Shown: positions 1 to 10,929 of the stretch, one piece after another
How positions within the stretch are numbered: the stretch's first letter is position 1
Layout of the letters: each line of letters starts with the position of its first letter
DNA from: Dermacentor variabilis
Taxonomy: Eukaryota; Arthropoda; Arachnida; Ixodida; Ixodidae
Assembly (NCBI RefSeq): GCF_050947875.1
Contig: NC_134568.1
Span: 258,110,115 to 258,174,114 of the forward strand
DNA: 64,000 nt
Reading direction: 5' to 3'
Notes under the pieces: model-generated
The model's database searches: none
The model's input: the letters and a program-made list of their open reading frames with translations, nothing else
Told to the model about the DNA's origin: nothing
Program-made: the position numbers and the translations under genes

Positions 1-561
1 TATTGATGTTCGGTTATAATTTTTTTAAGCTACAAAAGTTTGCAATTCGTACATATATGACACGTTCTATAATTTTTGAAAAAATCGGCAAAACGGAAAT
101 GGGCCTGTAGTTATTCATGTCATTTTCTTACCCCCTTTGTGAACAACGGATACTCTAGCAATTTTCAATTTCTCCGGGAACGTTCCAGTGCTCAAAATAA
201 GGTTGCAAATATGTGCAAATCGTGCGCTTGTGTGTTCTGAAACTGCTTCTAGAGGTTCTGCCTTTATATTGTCAAAACCCACAGCACATTTGTTACTTAA
301 ATTCTGTATCAGCGAGGCTACTTCCGATTCATTCGTGGGAGTTAGGAAAATAGATTCCGAGACGTGTGTTTTATTATACGATTTGTAAGACTGGACTGCA
401 CCATTTGAAATATCAGAAGCTCCTGAACTCAAAAAATGCTCATTGAACATATCGGCAAGTGAAGTACCTGAACAAGATCTGCCCTCTATTTGAAGCTGAG
501 AGATAGCCTTCGTATTTTTCCTTTCCAAAAGATCGTTCACAGCGTTCCAAATGTGAGACAA
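1..561 (-). pseudogene. LINE reverse transcriptase fragment (fingers/palm)
   Basis: This is a piece of a non-LTR retrotransposon polymerase that copies its RNA at the chromosomal target. Read on the minus strand from 561, an open stretch of 148 codons carries the pre-RT linker and the RT entry motif (VGFDNIKAEPL), followed by FPEKLKIARV and HKGGKK. The family normally continues with an NYRPISVLP block. That block (NNYRP, then SVLPIFSKIIERV) can be read at about 60-115 in another frame, so one indel near 115-120 breaks the gene. The copy runs off the left edge of the window. Motif style suggests the Jockey/CR1 group. No upstream endonuclease is visible to the right of 561, so it is probably 5' truncated. 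Confidence 0.7.
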
Positions 562-1449
562 AGGTTCAAGTCCTTGGCCACGACTACGGTGCCAGGAATG
601 TATGTGGCAGTTGTGCGCCTGTCGAAACTCCCCGTTTCGAAAGACGCATAACGGATTTTTTTCTTAGTCTCCTTCGCTGACGCGGAATCTCTTCCGTGGT
701 TGTAAGTTATGCAGGCATGCATGGTTCCAGCGTGATGACGCGGCCGCTCTAACCACCGATTCAGAGGAACTCGACATCCGCTGACGTCTCACGCATGCAG
801 CGCTGGCATTTAGGGATGTCTTTTTATATACTTTCCAGAGCAAGGCGTCAAAAGCTCACGAACTGATACGGTACTGAATCGGGAAACTCACACTCGTCCA
901 AAGTTCTCTTTGCCATAAATCTGGACAGGGCCCGCGTTTTTATACTCCAACAACTTTGAAATATTACGCACTTACCGTTGCTTTTTCTTCGCTCAATTTT
1001 CGCATCAAGATTTAATTTTTTGGACCGCGTTGTTCAGCAATTCACTTGGCATCGTATATTGCGTTCTATGTCCGAACCTTTAGTTGCCATAGGCAGCGAG
1101 ACCAGCACACATATATTGGCTATACGGCAAACACATGTCGACCCAATGAGCATTGTTTGGGTTTTTTTAAATGGCATCACAAGAGAGATAAGCTCGGCGA
1201 AACTGAAAGCTGCACATGCTGTCCATAGACTTAAAGAATTAAGGCTTTCGACAACGTGACCCATTACTCCATGTGGCACGAACTAGAGGTGATTCAATGC
1301 GGAGCTAAACACATACGCATACATCAGACTTTCTCCGCCAACTCATATGCAACATCAACATAAAGGGCAACATCTCCTGCTAGTACCAATAACACAACAT
1401 CCTACAGGGCTCGATAATTATTTATTAACCTCTAACATTACGCGTCGCT
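562..1449. other. Unassigned stretch
   Basis: No recognised gene. A 93-codon open frame at 978-1259 (+) has no motif I recognise and is probably chance. No microsatellite or terminal repeat is seen. Confidence 0.4.
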
Positions 1450-2183
1450 TTGCGGGATATTCCGGATATTGAGCGCGCCATATGCGCAGATGATATAACC
1501 ATCTGGCCCAGCAAGGAACATCTCGGGGAACGTTCAAGATTCCTTGCAATCGGCGATCAGACAAAGATCATGAGGCAACACTTCACATATAGGGCTGTGA
1601 TGCAACCCGGAGAGAGTTGAGCTCTTGCTGGTCCCCAAACTGAGGTGTAATCGCGCTGTTTCAGCTTATACTGAAGGTGAACCAACTATAGCATTCACCA
1701 GAATGCTATTAGATCGACACACTCACAAACGGAAGAGCCGCCATAGCACAGCCTAACGGCAGTAAACTTCTATGGCTCCATATGAAAACTAAGCGTGGAC
1801 AGCGCAACAGTATGAATTGCCAACTAGCCCAGTCATCCGCCTTCCACATCCAAAGGGACGGGGTTCCAACAACTGCGGTACAGCGTCTAAAACAAGGCGA
1901 TCAGGTGCTGCACGTGTTACACCGGGTCTCCAACTGTACCAGTGACTCCAAGTGAACAGACGTGCTCCGTCTCCGAGACGCTCTACTCACATCGAGGCTT
2001 AGATATCGCCTCCCCTATAAAAACCGGCGCACACAAGATGCTAATAAGCTCGATGCCCTGATCAAGCAACTACACTGGCCGGCGCTATCGATCACTGCCA
2101 GGGCGCAACGCATATCGGGCATTGCAGTTGAATAGTAGAGTGAATATCAACAGACCGCAGAGGACAGACACTGAAGCGTCTGC
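1450..2183 (+). pseudogene. I-like LINE reverse transcriptase remnant
   Basis: Decayed plus-strand polymerase of an I-like LINE. In the frame beginning at 1441 the translation passes through DIPDIERAICADDITIW, which matches the catalytic palm motif of tick I-like elements (usually preceded by tyrosine, here cysteine); the two aspartates are encoded at 1489-1494. Stops and frame changes follow within about 150 bases. Downstream text to about 2130 is only weakly RT-like. The copy is interrupted by the SINE at 2184-2487 and seems to resume near 3670 with its RNase H and C-terminal region. Confidence 0.55.
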
Positions 2184-2185
2184 TT

Positions 2186-2244
<59 letters not shown>

Positions 2245-2245
2245 T
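2184..2245. repeat. (TTTA)n microsatellite, SINE tail
   Basis: About fifteen uninterrupted TTTA units. Position and strand fit the 3' tail of the minus-strand SINE rather than an independent microsatellite. Confidence 0.9.
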
Positions 2246-2487
2246 AGAGTTTAATGAATCCCAAAGCAACACTGGTGCTATGAGAGAGAGACGTCATAGT
2301 GTGAGGGCACCGGGTTAATGTCGACGACCTGGGATTATTTAACGTGCACCTAAACCTAAACACAACTTCGCTTTCGCATTTCGCCACCATCGAATAACTG
2401 AAATGCGTCCGCTGCAGCTGGAAATCGAACCCGCGACCTCGTGCCCAGTAGTATAACGCCATAGCCACTGAGCCACCACGGCGGGTT
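2184..2487 (-). mobile_element. tRNA-derived SINE (Ruka-like), full length with (TTTA)n tail
   Basis: A SINE is a non-coding RNA polymerase III unit mobilised by LINE enzymes. On the minus strand it begins at 2487 with CCGCCGTGGTGGCTCAGTGG, which holds an A-box-like TGGCTCAGTGG, followed by a B-box-like GGGTTCGATTTCC about 35 nt on. The body contains TGCACGTTAAATAATCCC and ends in a (AAAT)n tail, seen on the plus strand as (TTTA)n at 2184-2245. The arrangement matches the tick SINE Ruka in memory. It sits inside the I-like LINE debris. No clear target duplication was found. Confidence 0.8.
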
Positions 2488-3669
2488 AACGCCAACTTAC
2501 AGAACAGGGTACGTATATTGAACCACCTCTTATGCATTCAGCTGCAACCACCCCAATTTCCGCCAAAGTCAGGGAGAGATATCCATCAATATAGATCCTT
2601 TATCCCCAACACTTACATCACTAATACCGCAAGACCCGCGGACCCTGTTGGGACCCAGGGTAGTGTATCCCACCGCTGTCAACCAATTGTTGCGATTTTG
2701 GTGTCCGAACGGCTATTAAGCTTGCGTGGCTGGTGATGTGGCAAGTGCCGGGTGATCCAGAGGCCCGGGGCGACGTCCAAGAAATGACAAAAAAGGTTAA
2801 TTTACAGGACGATGGTTTACATGTACGAGCACGCGTACGAGCACCGTTACGAGCATGAGCACGAGTAGGAATACACTTCCACAACACTCAAGATCCACTT
2901 TTAAGCACTTCCTTTTCTCCTTTCTGTCGTCGGGTAAATTCGCTGTTCTTCTCGGCCAACCACAATAGTTGAACCGTTGTCGAAATCCCGCCCATGAGGT
3001 CGCATCGTTCGGCCGAACTCCTCCTCCAATGTTGCACGAACGCCCCCGCATACGAGTCAATGACGTGGCAAACTGGGAACGTGATGTCCACATCGTTTCC
3101 ACGGAAGTCCTCGAAGTTGGCCCCTTTTATCAATTAATGGGTCATTGTGACGGTCCACTTGTCAGGGTCAGGTTCCGGTAGAGTGGTCTTCACGGTAGTC
3201 ATTGCTTCCACCAAGGGCGGCGGCTGTTGTCGCCTCGACGTGAGCGCCTTTGTTTGCGTACGTGTCATAGTCTATGTCGGGTTCAGTCTAGTCCAGGCGG
3301 ACGCTCGTCTCGCCCGTCAACTTTGGTGACGCTGATTTATTCGCCAGCTCCCTGGTCATTAGAAAACGACGATGCAGCGTGAAGGGCCTTTCATAGCTAC
3401 ACGCTCGCCGGTGAAGCGTTAATCGGCGAGAAGGGATGCCGGGTATAACAATGCTAAACGCCAATCGTAACAACCCGAACTGGTGGCATAATCCAATAGT
3501 TTCATCGGAAGAAATCGGACAGACGTCTATACTACTGCGTGGATACGACCGCTCGGAAGACACGATCGGCGATAGCTGTATGGGACCACTCTCTGTGCCC
3601 CGTACACAATGTCCAGCTACGATGACTCGACTGTGGCAGAAGTATACACGCGATAGCGCCTACCATAGA
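2488..3669. other. Unassigned stretch between LINE fragments
   Basis: Several short overlapping open frames on both strands, none with a recognised motif. It may be diverged internal sequence of the same LINE or unrelated DNA. A degenerate block of ACGAG-type repeats lies near 2825-2870. Confidence 0.35.
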
Positions 3670-4115
3670 ACATCTCCCCCGCACTTGTCACCGACTTACA
3701 GGCGCCCTAGCATCTTCACAAGTTCCATGGAAGGAAACTTCAGGAAATTGCGTGACAACAGAGTCATCACTATCCAAGAAGTACGTCAATTACAACAGTA
3801 CCCAACAAAAGCGCTAGAAATATTCTGCTTTCCTGGCCACTTGGAAGTGTCAGAGAATGAACGAACAAATCAGCTCGCCGACGAACTGTTAATTCAGGCC
3901 CCCGACACAATGGTTCATCCAGGCTCCGCGATTGCGTACCAAGCCCCGCCAGCTAAGAACTGTACCCAAAAGTCCTAATTAAGGAAATTTACAAAGCTCT
4001 GCTCAGATCTCTCCCGCGAACAAGGCACGCTAATACGCCAGGCCCAGACGAGCACGATGATAACTCCCGCCCTCAAACATCTATTCCGTAGCCTACTCAA
4101 GTAAGACCCACACCT
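3670..4115 (+). pseudogene. I-like LINE RNase H and C-terminal remnant
   Basis: The open frame 3436-3978 ends with PTKALEIFCFPGHLEVSENE, which matches the RNase H signature W-x-PGH-x-x-x-x-GNE of I-like LINEs, with tryptophan replaced by phenylalanine or cysteine. The next residues, RTNQLADELL, match the usual A-D-x-L-A tail. Past the stop at 3978, TMITPALKHLFRSLL (about 4055-4100) resembles the C-terminal segment that precedes the terminal zinc motif. The same strand and order as the RT remnant at 1450 suggest one element split by the SINE and decay. Confidence 0.5.
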
Positions 4116-4849
4116 TGTCCATACTGATAGAGTAACCCAATGTATTACACCCTAGTCTGGCAATGTTTAATTTTGGTTTAGGTACCCTACTATCCTATTC
4201 ATATGGGTCTAACAAGTGTTTGCTTATACTGGATGCACTGCATATAACGGAACCTGTAATAAAGAAAGAAAAATGCTACGCTATCCCACCCCTAACATGC
4301 AATCACTATACCTCTCACTAACCCCTGCTGCCGAGTGGCTGACCAAAGCCGTCGTGCTCGTACACCAACGTTACCTGGCCGACTTCATCGGAACAGCGCC
4401 GAAGAACTGCGTCAGCGAGGCACAGGGACATAGGGCTTTGACACTATCGCACCCTTACTTTATAATAAAGTGTTCTCTCTCGCATTCTCTGGCAGCAGCT
4501 CGCTTCGCCGACGGCGATGTACTCAAATGGCAGTGGGTTTTTTCTTTGTCTTTTTTTTTTTTCAGATGAACCAGGCAACCAAAGAAGCTAAGGGCTTTCC
4601 TGAACGATGCGAACCAAAAAAAAAAAATACAATCTTGTTGCGGAATTTGAGTGGAAACGAAGCAGTAAGAAGCCAGTAATGGTCTATGCCGCTTTCTCAG
4701 TCATCAGAAACCCGCTTCTACAAGTTGCTGTAGAGGGGCGTACTTAAAAATAATATTTAAAAAGTTGAGGAGTCATTCCACTCTGTGAAAGTGGATCACC
4801 AGCGAAGCTGTAGCACATGACACAGGGTTATACAAGGGTACATGTATTT
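4116..4849. other. Unassigned stretch, possible LINE 3' end
   Basis: No gene recognised. AATAAA-like words occur near 4258 and 4460, and there are runs of T (4548-4563) and A (4615-4627). A 117-codon frame at 4216-4569 (+) is low complexity at its end and not convincing. Confidence 0.35.
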
Positions 4850-5392
4850 ATTTTCATCATTTGGTAATGATAGTGACGATAACATTGTGATTACTGCGAT
4901 ATACAGTGATTGGTTAGGTTACATCCGAACCAATCAGTCAACTACTCAATCTTGGCCGCAGTTAAATCTTTACAAGATCGTTGTTAAGTAGTTGAGTGAC
5001 TTGGGTTGGTGTGGTACTTCAAAGCAAACTCTTCTAGTACAAACTGAGTGAACCATTTCTTGTGTGGTTTTGAAATGATCACATTGAAGTCTCCAATGAT
5101 GATCGCAGGGGCAATGTCATCACGGCTAACCCATACAAAGTACGTCGTCATGAACTTCTCGATATGCCACTAGAGTGTGCCAGGAGATATATGCACAGCG
5201 GATATCACAATTCCGTCTTTCATTTGTACGGCACAGACATCCCCACAGTCGGTGGCATTGTCATCTTGTGAGCCAAGTATGCTTGGTTGTAAATACATTT
5301 TGTCCTTTGCGTATATGGCAACGCCTCCTGCTCATGAGTCCATGTGTTGTTCACAAACGGTTACAGTATACCCATCGACTTGAAACAATGAA
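4850..5392 (-). pseudogene. Endonuclease/exonuclease/phosphatase domain remnant (Helentron-like)
   Basis: Reading the minus strand from about 5390 gives the hallmarks of an EEP-fold nuclease: AGGVAIYAKDKMYL near 5320, then a stretch ending PAIIIGDFNV near 5105, with the catalytic GDFN, then KPHKKWFTQFVLEEFALKY. Further on are SHSTT and a final SNHNVIVTII in place of the usual S-D-H motif. At least four stops interrupt the frame. The closest remembered relatives are the endonuclease modules next to Pif1-type helicases in Helentron (Helitron2) elements of arthropods. A LINE endonuclease is the alternative. No helicase is seen in the window. Confidence 0.5.
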
Positions 5393-5640
5393 TCTTGATT
5401 TATTCATTTCATTATTATTATTATTTCATTATTATTATTTATTATCATATAATTATTTGGGGGGCGGAGGGCCTGAAGCCAGCCTGCTTCACCTCCGCCG
5501 CGGGTCGGCCCGGCATTTTACCATCTCCGGGATCGCCCCGCGCTCATCTTTGTTTAATTGTTGACGTACGGACAAGAAAAATACATGGAACCTTAGCCAC
5601 ATACAGCTTCGCTGTAAATGATCAATAAATAAATAAATAA
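5393..5640. repeat. A/T-rich low-complexity block (ATT and AAAT units)
   Basis: ATT-type units at about 5395-5455 and (AAAT)n at 5624-5641 flank a GC-rich block (5460-5550) that looks like a dispersed repeat fragment I cannot name. Confidence 0.5.
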
Positions 5641-6409
5641 TGAAAAAAAGCCTGCACGAAAGATAGTTTCAGAGACTCGAAAGTGTTGTGTGCTGCCGGT
5701 TTTCACATGGGCCAAGAACAGGGCTCCCTTTTTACAATCTGGGGCACACACTACTGACTTGAATTCGAATACATTTTCCTGAGTACACAAATAAGTACAG
5801 AAGAAGGGCAAGCAAAGCAAGCGAGTTATGTTCTACGTGCCTCCCGGTCACAGCGTAACTCAATACGTGAAGCAGCGGCTTTTGCTACCAGCCAACTTCG
5901 TCGGCTACCGCCAGGATACACCATTGCGTTCAAAGCTCCGCGCAACTATTCGGTATGTACAGTGTGGGTTTATGACACCACGTTCGCGTATCCTGATATC
6001 TGTGGAATCATAACGCGAAAAAAGCGTATAGAAGGCCCTCATCAATAGCGGGATCGTAGGTGCGCTCAATGACATGCGCTACCGCGCCCAAGACTCACTG
6101 CAGCATGGCTGTCAACATCGAGCAGCCTATGCCGATGCGCATTGCCAGAAGCGAGCCGTTCTTTAACTGTCAGAGTGTCATTGAAAAAGAGCGCGACTAG
6201 AAAGAGCATGCGAATCGGGGGGGAAAAGATTACGGACCATTGGTGCCACGAGAATGTACAGTCGCATGCAATATGAGCTGCAGCATATGATGAAAGGGGT
6301 TTCACGAGTGCACGGCAGCGCCGATACACAAATATTTCGTTTAATAAATACCAGTAATTGGTATGGTGTTTACTTCAATATTTCGTGTATGGTTGCCTTC
6401 ATGCAGTCT
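5641..6409. other. Unassigned stretch
   Basis: No recognised coding or repeat signal. Short open frames at 5828-6013 (+) and 6066-6329 (-) have no known motif. Confidence 0.35.
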
Positions 6410-6890
6410 TGGGGCTCCTTCGACCACGGGCACCGTGTTGTAGCTCATATAGCTTCGTCACCTGGCACGCAAACTCTCTTTAACAGCGTGGAACACCCCA
6501 AATATAAGGCGCACCAGGTTGTACGAACTGAACCATTCGCTACAACTCCGACCTCCACCCGGACTTCACCGGCAGGAGGCATCGCTTCTATACCGACTGT
6601 GGTTGGGAGTGGCTTTCACGGATGCGTACACTACCTTGATTGGAATGAACGACACTGCCGTATGCGACGTCTGCGGCGTGGAAGAGAACATCGAACATTT
6701 ATTGTGCCATTTTCATCGATTTCAGTGGGAAAGACAAACATTATCTATTGCATTGCGACGACTGGACGATCGGCCGTTGTCTGTGCAGGTGCTACCTGAA
6801 GACCGTCCCTATCGCTCGTCGGCCCACAAAGCTACGAAAGCACTTTTGTCTTTCTTGAGTGCGACTGGCTATGTGAACGCCTTTGACTAG
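6410..6890 (+). pseudogene. LINE ORF2 C-terminal region with zinc-binding motif
   Basis: The last about 124 codons, ending at the TAG at 6888-6890, read LHRQEASLLYRLWLGVAFTD, then CDVCGVEENIEHLLCHF, a C-x2-C-x7-H-x3-C terminal zinc motif. They close with KATKALLSFLSATG. This is the conserved 3' terminus of a common tick I/R1-type LINE. Upstream, a second frame carries scraps in 6254-6520, so the copy is 5' truncated and frame-broken. It is followed directly by a matching 3' untranslated region (6891-7078). Confidence 0.75.
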
Positions 6891-7078
6891 CTCAGGCCCT
6901 CCGCGTGCGTGCGCGAGCTCACCGCGGCTTTCCTTTTCCTCCCCTCCCTCTCTATCTATCTTATCTTTCTATTCCCTCTTTCTCATCACCCAGAGTAGGG
7001 TAGCCAACCAGGCGCATTTCTGGTTAACATCCCGGCCTTCTCTCTTTACTTCCTCCTCCTCCCCCTCCTCCTCCTCCA
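6891..7078 (+). other. 3' UTR of the LINE ending at 6890
   Basis: A pyrimidine-rich tract is followed by CAGAGTAGGGTAGCCAACC and TTTCTGGTTAACATCCC, which I recognise as the 3' UTR of this tick LINE. It ends in a (TCC)n run at 7049-7078. A related fragment on the opposite strand lies at 16895-17002. Confidence 0.55.
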
Positions 7079-7344
7079 TATGGCACGGGACTGTGCTTAC
7101 CGGTGGTCTAAGAAGGTGGGTCGTGAGGGCGTGCCACTCCCCCCCCCCCCCATCTTCTCTTTCAAGAAACATGTCGGCCCTTCAGCGCTGACAAAACTGA
7201 ACGCGAAGTGTGAACTCCCTTAGACGCTACCTTTAGATCTACCCCTGCCTAAACATGACATGCAGCCATGGCCTCAACATGACCAATGTCAATCGCGATG
7301 TATATCTATCTATCCCACACGGAGTTCAGCCAGCGAGAATATAC

Positions 7345-7498
7345 CGGATGCTTCAGCGAACACTTTGAATTTTTTTAAAGTTTGCCTGTAGCAGATAGCA
7401 CAATTCTAGTTCATGAGCTGGTCTACCCGAAGAGGCGGACATGCAGGAAAAATTGAAATGCATAACCGACTGGTTAACAAAATTTCACCAATTAAAGG
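7345..7498 (+). repeat. Dispersed repeat, copy A
   Basis: Contains CTTCAGCGAACACTTTGAAT and, further on, GCAGATAGCACAATTCTAGT. The same sequence words occur inverted at 10290-10560. I recognise the start (GTTTCAGCGAACACTTT) as a very abundant tick repeat of unknown class. The copy stops at the palindrome at 7499. Confidence 0.5.
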
Positions 7499-7598
7499 GT
7501 TAACAGCGCACACAGACGAGGCCATAGTAAGGAACAACAAGACACAGCGCTGTGTCCTGCTGTTCTTCACTCTGTCCCCGTCTGTGTGCGCTGTTAAC
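7499..7598. repeat. 100-bp near-perfect palindrome (foldback)
   Basis: The outer 20 bases, GTTAACAGCGCACACAGACG, are exactly complementary to 7579-7598. The centre GACACAGCGCTGTGTC (7541-7556) is a perfect palindrome on the same axis (7548.5). Counting both halves by eye gives 43 of 50 positions paired and no loop. It is one of four large foldbacks in the window. The 3' end of the LINE at 7599-10250 lies directly beside it. Confidence 0.85.
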
Positions 7599-8036
7599 TC
7601 TTTATTATTTATTTATTATTTCACAATACTGTCAATCCCGATAGGGATTACTACAGGAGTGGGCACATGGGCATCAAAAAAGTACAATATGAGCAACACT
7701 GAACAAACAAGAAGTTAGCATAGAAAAACATGGACACTTACATTCATTGAGTAAAACATTGGTCTTCACACAATTGCTCTTGCAAAAAAAAAAACTAAGT
7801 TGTGATCGCGACTGTTTCTTCTAAATGGTTTGTAGATGTTTCTAATGTTGGCTGGGCAGTATTAGCAGGGTTTAAGCAGTTCCACTCTTGTGCAGCTCGC
7901 GGAAAGAATGAAAAGAAAAAAGTATTGTTGTTACAAAGAAATTCTTCTAGCGTGAAAGCGTGCATATGCCGAGTCGGTCTGGTGCGTTTGTACTTTACAA
8001 AGGCGGCGGGATCCAACTTCAGCGCACTGTGTAATA

Positions 8037-9319
8037 CTAAGTATAGGACTTTAATCGTTGAACCTTAGCTCGAATTCCGAGGGTAGCGAGGCCTGCGCGA
8101 GAAATAAGTTCGGTTGGTGAATCTGTGCGTTTAAAAAGATTATAGATAAATCGGGCAGCTTTTCTTTGTATGCGTTCGAGCGTATGAATGTGGTTTTTGG
8201 TATGTGGAAACCATACTATGTTGGCATATTCGAGTGCCGGTCTGATAAGGCTGACGTAAGCAAGCTGCTTTGTCTGGCTGGTGGAATGCGATAAGGTGCG
8301 TTTGAGGTAGAACAGTTTGTTTAGGCCTTTTTTAGCTACGTACTGTATGTGCGCATTCCAGCCGAGGTCGGATGAGATGATAACACCTAAGTATTTATAC
8401 TGGGTGACGCTTTGGGGAACAGTGCCGTTGAAACCGTACGGGAACTGCAGGCTTGATTTTTTGTTTGTGACCGACAGGCAGACAGTTTTGTCGGGATTTA
8501 TCACCATTTGCCAGTCTGCACACCACCCCACTACCTTATTTAGGGAATTGTTCAGTTTTGCTTGATCTTCGCGGTTACTCACAGTATGATAAAGAATGCA
8601 ATCGTCTGCAAAGAGGCGAATGGTGACGTCGACTTGGTTTGTTACATCATCTATGTACAATAAGAACAGAAGTGGGGCCAGAACAGAGCCCTGGGGTACG
8701 CCGGACAAAACAGGGACAGCATCAGAAAGGTGATCATTGTATTCTGCGTATTGGGAGCGGTTTGACAGAAAGTCCTTGATCCAACGAACAAGAGGGCCAA
8801 GCAGGCGGTTAAGCTTGTGAAGCAATTTAAATGGGAAAAACGATCAAATGCTTTAGAGAAATCCATAAAGATTATGTCTACCTGTAGTTGCTCATTAATG
8901 TTTTGAGTTAAGTCGTGAAGGGTTTCCACGAGTTGGGTGAGTGTTGATAAACCGTTTCGAAAATCGTGCTGGTTTAAATGGATTAAAGTGTTTGATTCCA
9001 TGCATTCTGTCAAGTCTTTCAAGATTATGTGCTCTAGTATTTTGCAGCACGTGCATGTTAATGAAATTGGCCGGTGGTTAGACAGGCAAGATGTGTCACC
9101 TGATTTTGGTATGGGAGTTATTTTTGCAACGTTCCACTCTGCAGGAAGGCAGCTCTCACGGAGTGACCTTAAGAAAATTAAATGAAGAAACTTGCTTACT
9201 GGTTCTGCGTACCTTTTCAAGAAACTGTTCGGAATTTGACCTGGACCATTGCTTTTCTTTTCATCTAAATTCAACAAGAGAGATAATATGCCAGTTTGTG
9301 ATATCTTTGAGGTACCCAA
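8037..9319 (-). pseudogene. LINE reverse transcriptase, frameshifted
   Basis: The first frame (9319 to about 8840) holds EKKSNGPGQIPNSFLKRY, NHRPISLTCTCCKILE and FMDFSKAFDRF, the usual RT motifs 1 to 3. The second frame (about 8840 to 8037) continues with GVPQGSVLAPLLFLLYIDDV, the palm motif FADDCILYHTV with both aspartates present, TQYKYLGVIISSDLGWN and LIRPALEYANIVW. A single indel just after the AFD motif, about 8838-8845, explains the switch. The domain is otherwise well preserved, so decay looks moderate. A third frame at 7840-8016 gives the C-terminus with FFPRAAQEWN. Confidence 0.85.
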
Positions 9320-9590
9320 AAAGCTTTCTTTCCAGTGGCTAGGGACAAGATGGTTCTAGGAACCATTGTCGACGGTGAAAATGTATTGAAAGTACTTGTT
9401 AAATGCGTTAGCTTTTTGCTTACTTTCCTGGGCATTCAGGGAGGGTACGCTAGAGTGCTTCACGCTTACGTAGCGCCAGAATTTTTTAGGCGAGTTCCTG
9501 ATAAAGATGTATAATGAATACTTGAGGAAACTGTTTTTGGCACAGCGTATTTTGCTTTTTAATGGCGTCGTTAGCAGTGTTATTTCCGAG

Positions 9591-10245
9591 TCAGTTTTTT
9601 TTTTTTTTACACATATGCGATTTTCTTCTTTTCCTAAGCCTCTTTATTTTGCGCTTCAAGTGGATTATATCTCGACATACCCAAGGACTGCGTTTTCTAG
9701 TTTTTCTTTGAACTCGTGGAACAAAGGCGTTTATACAGTGCGTCACAACGGTTTTAAACTCGGTCCACACCACATCAATAGACGACTGCTGGTCGGAAGT
9801 GAGGTAAAAAAAAAAGATCTTTGTAGGCAAGGTAGGTCATGATAGTTGCATCGTCTGCTTCTTTGAACAAGAGCACTCGCTTTATAAGACCGATCGTTCG
9901 CACAGGCTTTGGAAATTGCAAAGAATAAAATATGATCTTGTGGTCAGATAATCCTTCAAGAGGTTCAAAGTGAACAGTATTCTCAAGGAAATGGTCGCTA
10001 AAAACACAACGTTTAAGAGTGAACTTGAGCTACCGACAACCCTGGTTGAGAAATCGACAATTTGTGTCAGGTTATATGCTAACTGGATATCTGATATGGT
10101 GTCAAGCGTAACATTTCCCTGGGTCATTGAATTCCACATTATGTCAGGCAAGTTGAAGACTTCCGCCATTATTATTTTGCTACCATAGGATGTGTGTTGT
10201 TGCATGTATTCTGAAAAAGATTCCAAGAATAGTGATGCTTTACGA
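9591..10245 (-). pseudogene. LINE endonuclease C-terminus and linker
   Basis: The endonuclease nicks target DNA to prime reverse transcription. From 10245 the translation passes AEVFNLPDIMWNS, the position of the normally invariant GDFN motif; here glycine and aspartate read as E-V, so the active site is damaged. VDFSTRVVGSSSSLLNVVF follows, which matches the family. Another frame at 9591-9830 gives the basic linker (TDQQSSIDVVWTEF, then RSPWVCRDIIHLKRKIKRLR). At least two frame changes separate these blocks. Confidence 0.7.
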
Positions 10246-10254
10246 ATAACATGC

Positions 10255-10560
10255 TTTACGAACTAGCCCACCAAGCCATCCTTGTGAACTTCACTAATTA
10301 AGTTTTTAACTAATTACTCTATGGCCCATATTACAATTTACAAATTCTAGCCGTGGAGCTCGCAAGGCTGATCCACTTGGAACCAATTTTCTGGATGGCA
10401 CCAGTTTCGAAATGTTAATTCCCGAACATTGCGGATAAATGCATTGGCGTTCCCGCTTCGAGTAGACCACCTGAACTAGAACATAAACTAGAATTGCGCT
10501 ATCTGTCGCAGGCAACCTTTAAGAATTCGAAAGTGTTCGCTGAAACACCCTATACATAGT
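10255..10560 (-). repeat. Dispersed repeat, copy B (inverted relative to copy A)
   Basis: Read on the minus strand from 10560 it gives GGGTGTTTCAGCGAACACTT, GCAGATAGC-type text (GACAGATAGCGCAATTCTAG) and GGTCTACTCGAAGCGGGAAC, then an A/T-rich end. It matches copy A at 7345-7498. The LINE and the palindrome lie between the two copies. Confidence 0.5.
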
Positions 10561-10929
10561 TTCTTATTTCGCGAAACCCGTGGGCTGCAGACTTTTGTCA
10601 ATGAAAATCTAGGATCCTTGAAAAGTACTTCGCTTTGAGGAGGTATACACACTACGCCAACATGAAAGGGAACATTTAATCTGTGTCGATTAAAAGGTGC
10701 AAGTTTGAACTTAAATGTTGATTGTTGTGTAGTCATCGTGCGGAACAATCCGCCTAATGGAGCTTTGATTTCAGTCAAGAAAGAGAGAAACTACCGGCTT
10801 TTAATGAGTCTGGTATTCCTTTTCGTATAATGAAACGCCGTGCATGTTATTTCATGACGTATACATATGTTACAGAAAGCTGAGCATAGTTTGCGTCAGC
10901 TGTAGTACGCGTTAAGGCCAAGGCTCTCC
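10561..10929. other. Unassigned stretch
   Basis: No gene or repeat recognised. Confidence 0.3.

Larger units (their letters stand above)
7599..10250 (-). mobile_element. CR1/Jockey-type LINE, 5' truncated
   Basis: A minus-strand non-LTR element. In order from 10250 it carries the last part of an EEP endonuclease, a linker, a reverse transcriptase, a C-terminal domain ending near 7840 and a 3' UTR ending in AAATAATAAATAA-like sequence at about 7599-7625. The 3' UTR contains GGATTGACAGTATTGTG, a word I associate with an abundant tick LINE. The 5' end is lost at about 10250. The copy has several frameshifts and cannot encode a full protein. Confidence 0.8.
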
